Made by a program: the position numbers and the translations under genes. Below are positions 1 through 5,097 of a stretch of 6,107 nt of DNA, in pieces (position 1 is the first letter of the stretch; the number at the start of each line of letters is the position of its first letter). This stretch comes from Actinomycetota bacterium (GTDB lineage: Bacteria > Actinomycetota > Acidimicrobiia > Acidimicrobiales > Ilumatobacteraceae): positions 1 to 6,107 of the forward strand of contig VGBY01000065.1 in assembly GCA_016870295.1 (NCBI GenBank). Direction: 5' to 3'. The notes beneath the pieces were generated by a model. The model made no database searches, was not told the DNA's origin, and saw only the letters and a program-made list of their open reading frames with translations.

Positions 1-620
1 TCGTCCGCCTTGTTGAACGTGACGATCCCCGAAAACGAGAGCCACGCACCACGCTTCACTGCTTCGCGGGCTTCGGCTTCGTCGCCGGTAAAGCAGTGGA
101 AGATCACGCGCTCGGGCACACCCTCGCCGTCGAGCACATCGAACATGTCGGGCCACGCATTACGCGAATGAATGACGAGGGGAAGATCGAGCTGCTTGGC
201 GAGGGCGATGTGTTGGGCGAACACCGCGCGTTGCACGTCGCGTTCCGAGTGGTCGTAGTGAAAATCAAGCCCGCATTCGCCGATGGCCACGATTTTCTTG
301 GCGGCCAGGCCCGTCGCGTCGAGCCACTCGGCTTTGCCCGGGGCACAGCGCAAGAGCGGCGTGATCGTGTCGAAGCCCAGCTTGGCGTCGTGTGGGTGCA
401 GTCCGACGGTCGCCCACACGTTGTGATGTCGTGCAGCGATGTCGAGTGCCAACGGTGAGGTGGTGGCGTCGGTGCCGATCACGATCATCTTCGTGACGTC
501 GTTCGCCTTTGCATTGGCGATGGAACCATCGGCACCGCCGGGCGTGCGGTCGTCGTACACGTGACAGTGCGTGTCAACCCACGCGACAGTGTCGGCCTTT
601 GTCGTCGCGGAGTTCGTCAC
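1..620 (-). CDS. tatD: TatD family metal-dependent hydrolase (DNase-like), 3' end cut by window edge
   Basis: TIM-barrel metallohydrolase of the TatD family, whose characterised members are Mg-dependent 3'-5' DNases or D-tyrosyl/quality-control-linked nucleases; the exact substrate here is not shown. The reading frame stays open from a GTG at 620 to the left edge and gives 206 residues of an expected ~260. Visible family signatures in order are VDTHCHV (metal ligands H18 and H20), GLHPHDA (73-79), AIGECGLDFHYD (112-123, with E115 the bridging ligand), LVIHSRNAW (148-156, H151) and FHCFTG (174-179, H175). The last conserved Asp lies beyond the window. The GTG start is chosen because it lies 5 bp after the metG stop, begins just before the HxH motif, and has AAGAAGG 10 nt upstream. 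It is probably co-transcribed with metG. The common bacterial GEIGLD motif reads GECGLD here, a mild variation. Confidence 0.93.
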   Translation of the reverse strand, partial: MTNSATTKADTVAWVDTHCHVYDDRTPGGADGSIANAKANDVTKMIVIGTDATTSPLALDIAARHHNVWATVGLHPHDAKLGFDTITPLLRCAPGKAEWLDATGLAAKKIVAIGECGLDFHYDHSERDVQRAVFAQHIALAKQLDLPLVIHSRNAWPDMFDVLDGEGVPERVIFHCFTGDEAEAREAVKRGAWLSFSGIVTFNKAD

Positions 621-625
621 GACGA

Positions 626-2134
626 CTACGCCTTCTTGCGCGGGAAGAGCGGCTCGCCCTTCTTGACGACGAGCCCGCCCGGGTAGAGGCCCCACTTCGA
701 ATCGACACCGATGCGACGCTCTTCGATTCGACCGCTCAAGCCGATGCGTCGCCAAATCTCCTGTGTGGTGGTCGGCAGGGCGGGATTTGCCAGCATCACG
801 ACGATGCGCAGTGCTTCCAACGCGTCACCCATCACCGCATCGACAGCGGCGCCCGGTTGCATCTTCCAGGGCTCGTGTTGTTCGAGATGCGCATTCGTCG
901 CGCGAATCAGGTTCCACGTCGCCTCGAGTGCGCGACTCGGCTGCACGCCACGCCATGCGGCATCGGCGTCGCGCACCGCATCCGCGGCAACCCGTGCGAG
1001 TGGTGAGTCGTGGCGTGGCGCCGGGCCGCGGCCACCACACTTCTTCTCCACCACGGTGGCGACGCGCGCGGCAAGGTTGCCGAGGTTGTTCGCCAAGTCG
1101 GAGTTGTACCGCGCGACGAGACCCTCGTAGGTGAAGTCGCCGTCGTTGCCGTAGATCGTGTCGGCGAGCACGTAGTAGCGAAACCCGTCGACACCGAACT
1201 CGTCGATCAGATCGAGCGGGCTCACCACGTTGCCGGTGGTCTTCGACATCTTTTCGCCACCGACGAGCAGAAAGCCGCCGACCGCCCAACCCTTCGGTGG
1301 TTCGATGCCGGCGGACATGAGCATCGCCGGCCAGTACACGCAGTGAAATCGGATGATGTCCTTGCCGATGAAGTGCCAGTCAACGGGCCAGCGCGACGCG
1401 AACTGCTTGTCGTCGCTGCCGTAACCGTGGGCCGTGATGTAGTTGGCGAGAGCATCGAACCACACGTACGTAACGTGCTTGTCGTCCCACGGCAGGGGGA
1501 TACCCCACTTCAGGGTCTTGCGGCTTACGGAGAAATCCTGCAAGCCACCCTTGATGAACCCGAGCACTTCGTTGCGTCGAAAACTCGGCACGATCGCGTC
1601 GGGGTGTTGGTCGTACCAATCAAGTAGTCGTTGCTCAAAGCGCGAGAGTCGGAAGAAGTAGTTCTCCTCTTCCACATAGTCCGCTTTCGTCTTGTGGATC
1701 GGGCAGTTACCGCCGACGAGTTCCTCTTCGATGTAGTACGCCTCGCACGCGACGCAGTAATGACCGCGGTACACGTCGAGCTCGATGTCGCCGGCGTCGT
1801 AGCAGGCCTTCAGCAGTTTGTGCACCCCGCGCTTGTGGCGGTCTTCGGTCGTGCGGATGAAGTCGTCGTACTTCACGTCGAGCCGTTTCCATGCATCGGC
1901 GTACAACGGTGCAATCTCGTCGACGAACTGTCGCGGCGACTTGCCGGCGGCATCGGCGTATTGCTGCACCTTCAGACCGTGTTCGTCGGTGCCAGTCAGC
2001 AGGTGCACATCGTCGCCGCATAGGCGATGCCACCGGCAGACGGCGTCGGAGATGATCGTGGTGTAGGCGTGCCCGAGGTGCGGCTTGGCCGTCACGTAAT
2101 AGATAGGTGTCGTCGACGAGAACTTCGGCACCAT
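626..2134 (-). CDS. metG: Methionyl-tRNA synthetase (short type, no C-terminal EMAP domain)
   Basis: Cytosolic class I aminoacyl-tRNA synthetase that charges tRNA-Met. From the ATG at 2134 it has 502 residues, the normal length for the compact Thermus/actinobacterial type without a C-terminal tRNA-binding domain. It opens with TTPIYYV (8-14) and the HIGH-class motif HLGH (19-22), followed by GTDEHG (48-53). A single zinc knuckle uses C127, C130, C144 and H147, as in the one-zinc family members. YVWFDAL (223-229), a RxNEVLGF region and GKDI (257-260) line the active site. The KMSKS loop reads KMSKT (295-299), a common variant. The C-terminal helical anticodon-binding half includes DLANNLGNL (346-354), and the protein ends at LFPRKKA. 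GTG at 2131 is an alternative start one codon later. It is the first gene of a probable metG-tatD unit. No strong Shine-Dalgarno precedes the start. Confidence 0.98.
   Translation of the reverse strand: MVPKFSSTTPIYYVTAKPHLGHAYTTIISDAVCRWHRLCGDDVHLLTGTDEHGLKVQQYADAAGKSPRQFVDEIAPLYADAWKRLDVKYDDFIRTTEDRHKRGVHKLLKACYDAGDIELDVYRGHYCVACEAYYIEEELVGGNCPIHKTKADYVEEENYFFRLSRFEQRLLDWYDQHPDAIVPSFRRNEVLGFIKGGLQDFSVSRKTLKWGIPLPWDDKHVTYVWFDALANYITAHGYGSDDKQFASRWPVDWHFIGKDIIRFHCVYWPAMLMSAGIEPPKGWAVGGFLLVGGEKMSKTTGNVVSPLDLIDEFGVDGFRYYVLADTIYGNDGDFTYEGLVARYNSDLANNLGNLAARVATVVEKKCGGRGPAPRHDSPLARVAADAVRDADAAWRGVQPSRALEATWNLIRATNAHLEQHEPWKMQPGAAVDAVMGDALEALRIVVMLANPALPTTTQEIWRRIGLSGRIEERRIGVDSKWGLYPGGLVVKKGEPLFPRKKA
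631..637 (-). promoter_or_regulatory. Ribosome binding site for tatD
   Basis: On the minus strand the last codons of metG contain AAGAAGG, which resembles a Shine-Dalgarno core (AGAAGG) and stands 10 nt before the GTG at 620. This supports that GTG as the tatD start and implies translation downstream of metG on the same mRNA. Confidence 0.55.
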
Positions 2135-2137
2135 TCC

Positions 2138-2147
2138 AACCTACGCT
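2138..2147. promoter_or_regulatory. Putative overlapping bidirectional -10 elements (metG / thioesterase)
   Basis: Only 20 bp separate the divergent start codons at 2134 and 2155. The 10-mer AACCTACGCT reads TACGCT on the plus strand (2142-2147) and TAGGTT on the minus strand (2143-2138). Both fit the loose -10 pattern TAnnnT, and they share the base pairs 2142-2143. The plus element ends 7 nt before the ATG at 2155. The minus element ends 6 nt before the GTG at 2131 (3 nt before the ATG at 2134). That geometry suits leaderless transcripts. No convincing -35 hexamer and no Shine-Dalgarno were found on either side. The motif is degenerate, so a chance match is possible. Confidence 0.35.
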
Positions 2148-2154
2148 CAACGCG

Positions 2155-2973
2155 ATGACTTTTCGGTTCGATGAGGCCACTCGCGTCCACGCGAACGGCG
2201 ACGACACGTTCTTGGCGCGCGTGCACGACGGGTGGGACATCGGGGGTAACGCGAACGGTGGCTATCTCTTGGCGCTGGTATCTGCGGCGATGTGCAAGGC
2301 GACCGGTCGTTCGCTGCCCGTCGCCATCTCCTGTCACTACCTCGGGCCGGTGAACGACGCTGATGTCGTGATCGAGACTCGTGTGGTGAAGACCGGCAAA
2401 GCCTTCGCCACTGCGCATGCCACGATGCGACACGGCGACCGCGTGGTCGTGACGGCGATCGGCACGTGCGGCAACGCACTACCTCCTGGTGCGCGACGAC
2501 ACGTCACGCAGGAGATGGCGAACCTGCCCGACTTCGCGTTGGCGGTGCCGCGCGGCGAGACGGGTCCGAACGCGAACCCGAACCCGAACGCCGTCATGCC
2601 TGGACTCATGCAGAACGTCGACGTTCGGTTGCACCCTGATGACACTGGGTTCGCCCGCGGCGCACCAAACGGTCAGGCGCTGGTGCGCGGTTGGTGCGCA
2701 TTTCGTGACGGACGCCCCGTCGACGCGCTTGCTCTCACGTTGTTCTGCGATTCGTTGCCGCCGGCGATGTTCAACGTGGCCGGGCCACCCGGCTGGGTGC
2801 CGACGGTACAACTCTCGTTTTACCTGCGTGGGATACCCGACGGTCAGCCCGTTGCCGCGGAGTTTCTCACCCGACAACTGCGCGACGGCATGTTCGAAGA
2901 AGACGGCACGATGTGGAATGCGTCGGGGGAGTTGGTGGCCCAGTCGCGACAACTCGCGTTGCTCCCGCGCTAA
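2155..2973 (+). CDS. Acyl-CoA thioesterase-like double-hotdog protein (4HBT_3 / TesB-like family)
   Basis: A 272-residue protein resembling the thioesterase-like superfamily in which two hotdog folds sit in one chain; family members hydrolyse acyl-CoA thioesters in the cytoplasm, and the substrate here is unknown. The N-terminal hotdog spans about 20-105 and carries the GGNANGGYLLALV helix entrance (30-42). The C-terminal hotdog spans about 165-270, with the family-like stretches ALALTLFCDSLPP (191-203), PTVQLSFYLRG (216-226) and ASGELVAQSRQLALL (256-270). A linker of alternating Asn and Pro/Ala lies between them (139-146). The ATG at 2155 is preferred over a GTG at 2107, since the latter would overlap the metG start and add 16 residues of no family character. 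No Shine-Dalgarno is visible, so it may be leaderless. It diverges from metG and converges on rsmI. Actinobacteria hold many such genes, so a specific symbol is not justified. Confidence 0.85.
   Translation: MTFRFDEATRVHANGDDTFLARVHDGWDIGGNANGGYLLALVSAAMCKATGRSLPVAISCHYLGPVNDADVVIETRVVKTGKAFATAHATMRHGDRVVVTAIGTCGNALPPGARRHVTQEMANLPDFALAVPRGETGPNANPNPNAVMPGLMQNVDVRLHPDDTGFARGAPNGQALVRGWCAFRDGRPVDALALTLFCDSLPPAMFNVAGPPGWVPTVQLSFYLRGIPDGQPVAAEFLTRQLRDGMFEEDGTMWNASGELVAQSRQLALLPR
2569..2592 (+). repeat. Short in-frame hexanucleotide tandem repeat (AACSCG x4)
   Basis: Four consecutive six-base units (AACGCG, AACCCG, AACCCG, AACGCC) encode NANPNPNA in the linker between the two hotdog domains of the thioesterase-like protein. 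Copies differ only at C/G positions. A slippage-prone linker repeat that keeps frame is the simplest reading. Confidence 0.7.
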
Positions 2974-2992
2974 CTGAATTGTTGCTGCCGCG

Positions 2993-3823
2993 TTAACCGA
3001 GCGTCAGCGTCAACTCGTACACGTGCCGCTTCGACACACCGAAGCGAGCCGACACTCGCGATGCGGCATCCTTCCGTGAGACGCCGGCCGCGATTTCTGT
3101 TCGCAACGCGTTGAGTAACTCTTCGTCGCTGGGTGGCCCGATCGGTGTCGCCCCCGCGAGCACGAGCACGAATTCACCACGTGGCTCGCCATCGGCGTGG
3201 CGTTTCACCGCGTCGTGCAACGTGCCACGCCAGATGTCTTCGTGCACCTTCGTGAGTTCGGCGGCAATCGCGATGCGGCGATTCGCTCCGCACATCGTCT
3301 CCAGATCGGTGAGTGTTTTGTGGAGTCGGTGTGGGGCTTCGTACAACACGGCGGTACGCAATTCCGCCGCTATCGCCTCGAGGCGCTCTTTGCGTTCGAC
3401 ACCCGAGCGTGGTAGGAATCCCTCGAAAACGAAGCGCGCGGAGGGCAGTCCGCTCAGGGTCACCGCCATGATCGCCGCCGATGGCCCGGGTGTTGATGTC
3501 ACGAGTAAGCCCGCGTCAATTGCGGCGCGCACGATGCGTTCACCGGGGTCGCTGACGCCTGGGCTGCCCGCATCCGTTATGAGTGCAACGACCTTGCCTT
3601 GCGCAACCAACGAGACGAGCTTCTCGCGTGAATCGTGTTCGGTGTGTTCGTTCACGATGACGAGTGGTTTTTCGCTCACGCCGATGTGCTGCAGCAACTT
3701 GCTGGAGTGCCGCGTGTCTTCGCAACAGATGACGTCGGCCTCACGCAGCGCGTCGACCGCGCGCGAAGTGATGTCGGCCAGATTGCCGATCGGGGTGGCG
3801 ACGAGCACCAGTCGCCCCGTCAT
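2993..3823 (-). CDS. rsmI: 16S rRNA (cytidine1402-2'-O)-methyltransferase
   Basis: SAM-dependent enzyme of the tetrapyrrole-methylase fold that 2'-O-methylates C1402 of 16S rRNA in the decoding centre. The product from the ATG at 3823 has 276 residues, the usual size. It shows LVLVATPIGNLADIT (5-19), CEDTRHS (34-40), ITDAGSPGVSDPG (82-94, the SAM-binding loop), TSTPGPSA (109-116), GLPSARFVFEGFLPR (125-139), LYEAPHRL (160-167) and ELTKVHED (189-196). The last ~45 residues form the small helical/HTH-like tail typical of RsmI (SRKDAASRVSARFGVSKRHVYEL). An upstream in-frame start at 3865 exists but would lie inside the DUF192 gene. ATG 3823 is favoured by a GGAGGT 9 nt upstream and by the 4-bp ATGA overlap with the preceding stop. 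It is the second gene of the DUF192-rsmI unit and ends 19 bp from the convergent thioesterase gene. Confidence 0.97.
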   Translation of the reverse strand: MTGRLVLVATPIGNLADITSRAVDALREADVICCEDTRHSSKLLQHIGVSEKPLVIVNEHTEHDSREKLVSLVAQGKVVALITDAGSPGVSDPGERIVRAAIDAGLLVTSTPGPSAAIMAVTLSGLPSARFVFEGFLPRSGVERKERLEAIAAELRTAVLYEAPHRLHKTLTDLETMCGANRRIAIAAELTKVHEDIWRGTLHDAVKRHADGEPRGEFVLVLAGATPIGPPSDEELLNALRTEIAAGVSRKDAASRVSARFGVSKRHVYELTLTLG

Positions 3824-4182
3824 GTGCGCCGTACCTCCACCACATCGCCGACGCGCAAGCCCCACCGTTCGAACGAGCCAGCCTTGGCTTCAACCACGGT
3901 GCGCGCATCACGAACCGGCAGGGGCAGTCGCATGGGGGCAAGGCGCTGCACTTTCACCACCTGAGACTCGTCGTTGAGATACGCCACGTCAAGTGCGCAC
4001 CGCATCCCAAAGGAGTGCACCCACTGGCATTGCGGTAGCACGAGTGCGAACTCAGGGTTGTGTTCGCCGATCATCCCGCGCCGACGTTCGGCCCGCGACT
4101 CCGCCACGGTCGCACTCGCCAGCACGCGACCCTGCGCGACGAGCCACGCATTGGTCGACTGATGTTTCGTCACATCAGGCAC
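3820..4182 (-). CDS. DUF192 family protein
   Basis: A 120-residue protein of the DUF192 (COG1430) family, whose biochemical role is not known. Family features seen are ERRRGMIG (32-39), the hallmark VHSFGMRCALDVAYLN (55-70, in place of the usual h-T-F-G-M-R-x-P-x-D-v), VVKVQRLAPMRLP (75-87) and a C-terminal EAKAGSFERWGLRVGDVVEV (98-117). Many DUF192 proteins carry a signal peptide or lipobox; none is present here, so it is probably cytoplasmic. The start is uncertain: GTG 4182 is the first usable codon after an in-frame stop near 4252, and GTG 4173 three codons later is an alternative; neither has a clear Shine-Dalgarno. Its TGA overlaps the rsmI ATG, which suggests co-expression. Confidence 0.88.
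   Translation of the reverse strand: MPDVTKHQSTNAWLVAQGRVLASATVAESRAERRRGMIGEHNPEFALVLPQCQWVHSFGMRCALDVAYLNDESQVVKVQRLAPMRLPLPVRDARTVVEAKAGSFERWGLRVGDVVEVRRT
3833..3838 (-). promoter_or_regulatory. Strong Shine-Dalgarno for rsmI inside the DUF192 gene
   Basis: Minus-strand GGAGGT lies within the last codons of the DUF192 gene, 9 nt before the ATG at 3823. It is the best ribosome binding site in the window. It fixes the rsmI start and, with the ATGA overlap, argues for coupled or re-initiating translation. Confidence 0.8.
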
Positions 4183-4202
4183 CGTTGTCGGGAAGGTCGA
4201 GC

Positions 4203-4221
4203 ATTGGCAGCAGTGACCAAT
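4203..4221. repeat. Inverted repeat ATTGG-N9-CCAAT (possible operator)
   Basis: Perfect 5-bp arms separated by 9 bp, giving about 14 bp from arm centre to arm centre. It overlaps the candidate -10 of the DUF192-rsmI unit, so a repressor site is conceivable. Arms this short occur by chance often; treat it as a hint only. Confidence 0.25.
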
Positions 4222-4269
4222 AGTGTCTGTGTTGGGTTTTGCTGACTTCTATCCACACGACTCACCACT

Positions 4270-4273
4270 GAGG
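4270..4273 (+). promoter_or_regulatory. Weak ribosome binding site for the acyltransferase gene
   Basis: GAGG lies 11 nt before the ATG at 4285, a slightly long spacing. It is the only purine-rich element upstream and agrees with that start. Confidence 0.4.
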
Positions 4274-4284
4274 CAACGGTACAC

Positions 4285-5052
4285 ATGCCGCACACGTTCG
4301 ACGACAAGAAGGCGGTTCGAATCGGCAAGAACGTGCGTATCGAGGCGGACCGACTCGTCTTGGGTGACGGCGTAAAGATATGTGACAACGTCTCCATTGA
4401 AGGCCCAGAAGTACATATCGGTGACTACTCCTTGATTCGAGAAAACACTCAGTTGGGTGGGAACTCGCCGCTCTCGATTGGCATGTGTTGTTGGATCGGA
4501 CAAGGTGTCATCGTTGACTCCACCGAGCGTTCGACCATCGGCAACGGTGTCGGAATCGGCGCCCACTCACAACTCTGGACGCATATGCGCTTTGGCGATA
4601 CGTTGCAGGGCTGCAACTGGGACTCGCAAACCGAGATGCGTATTGACGATGACGTCTGGCTTGTTGGCCATTGTCTGGTGTCGCCAATCCACGCCGGAGA
4701 AAGGAGCATGGCGATGCTCGGTTCTGTCGTCACTCGCGACATGAAGCCAAACCACATCTACGCAGGTGTACCTGCGGCTGATGTTACGGATCGACTCGGT
4801 ACTCAATACCGAGATGTTTCCGCCGATGACAAAGCCGCGGCACTCGAACGCGAGCTGGCAAGTTTTGGAAAGAAGGGCAACGACACGAGCCGCATCAAGA
4901 TCGTCAAAGAGTGGCCATCGTCGATGGACAAGAACGTTTCCTACTTCAACGTGTCGACTCGTGAGTACACCAAGCGTTTGAGTGACACGGAGATTGCGTT
5001 CATGCTGCACCTACTGGTGAAGATCAAGTTCTATCCAGCTCTCGGTCGCTGA
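4285..5052 (+). CDS. Left-handed beta-helix (hexapeptide repeat) acyltransferase with C-terminal extension
   Basis: A 255-residue O- or N-acyltransferase of the isoleucine-patch (COG0110-like) group; such enzymes usually move an acetyl group from acetyl-CoA to a sugar. Residues about 10-170 show successive hexapeptide coils of [IVL]-G-x-x-[VC]-x type, such as VRIGKNVRIEADRLVLGDGV (11-30), IGDYSLI (45-51), IGQGVIV (71-77) and IGNGVGIGAHSQLWTH (85-100). H94 or H100 is a likely catalytic base, with FGD (103-105) following. The trimer-type end IYAGVPAADV (158-167) closes the helix. Residues ~175-255 form an extra region with FNVSTREYTKR (221-231) and KIKFYP (246-251) that I do not recognise as a named domain. 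The start has a GAGG 11 nt upstream. GC content is lower than in the housekeeping genes to the left, and the partner gene is of glycan-locus type. Role in surface polysaccharide or nonulosonate modification is inferred. Confidence 0.85.
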   Translation: MPHTFDDKKAVRIGKNVRIEADRLVLGDGVKICDNVSIEGPEVHIGDYSLIRENTQLGGNSPLSIGMCCWIGQGVIVDSTERSTIGNGVGIGAHSQLWTHMRFGDTLQGCNWDSQTEMRIDDDVWLVGHCLVSPIHAGERSMAMLGSVVTRDMKPNHIYAGVPAADVTDRLGTQYRDVSADDKAAALERELASFGKKGNDTSRIKIVKEWPSSMDKNVSYFNVSTREYTKRLSDTEIAFMLHLLVKIKFYPALGR

Positions 5053-5068
5053 CGACGCGATTAATCCA

Positions 5069-5085
5069 CCCGGTATCGGGCCCGA
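5069..5085. terminator. Possible bidirectional terminator or palindrome between convergent genes
   Basis: Within the 45-bp convergent gap, CCCG-GTAT-CGGG (5069-5080) can form a 4-bp hairpin and TCGGGCCCGA (5076-5085) is a perfect 10-bp palindrome. The two structures are mutually exclusive. No T-run follows on either strand, so it is not a canonical intrinsic terminator. Confidence 0.25.
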
Positions 5086-5097
5086 ACTGCCTTTGCG

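Larger units (their letters stand above)
4183..4284. promoter_or_regulatory. Divergent intergenic region between the DUF192 gene and the acyltransferase gene
   Basis: This 102-bp gap must hold promoters for both directions and is AT-richer than the flanking genes. On the minus strand CACTAT (4225-4220) is a fair -10 candidate for the DUF192-rsmI unit. On the plus strand TTCTAT (4247-4252) is a weak -10 candidate 33 nt before the acyltransferase ATG. Neither has a good -35 at 16-18 bp. An inverted repeat ATTGG-N9-CCAAT lies at 4203-4221 and overlaps the minus-strand candidate. A nine-codon reading frame (MLDLPDNGA, 4204-4175 minus) overlaps the DUF192 start and is not called as a gene. Confidence 0.35.

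Noticed and set aside
295..299. Possible significance of the KMSKT signature (metG residues 295-299) as a defective catalytic loop
   Set aside because: KMSKT is a frequent functional variant in methionyl-tRNA synthetases, including the Thermus type.
1010..1627. Plus-strand open frame of 205 codons opposite metG
   Set aside because: Antisense shadow of a conserved synthetase gene; Val/Arg/Asp-rich translation without recognisable motifs.
2974..2992. Intrinsic terminator between the thioesterase gene and rsmI
   Set aside because: Only a 4-bp TAAC/GTTA pairing with a long loop is possible, and no T-run is present on either strand.
3111..3977. Plus-strand open frame of 288 codons opposite rsmI and DUF192
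   Set aside because: It is antisense to two clear genes, its translation is low-complexity and rich in Ser/Arg/Thr, and it matches no family. High-GC coding DNA commonly leaves such open antisense frames.
4175..4204. Nine-codon minus-strand frame (MLDLPDNGA) overlapping the DUF192 start as a leader peptide
   Set aside because: No Shine-Dalgarno, no run of regulatory codons, and no terminator/antiterminator pair nearby. Too short to separate from chance.
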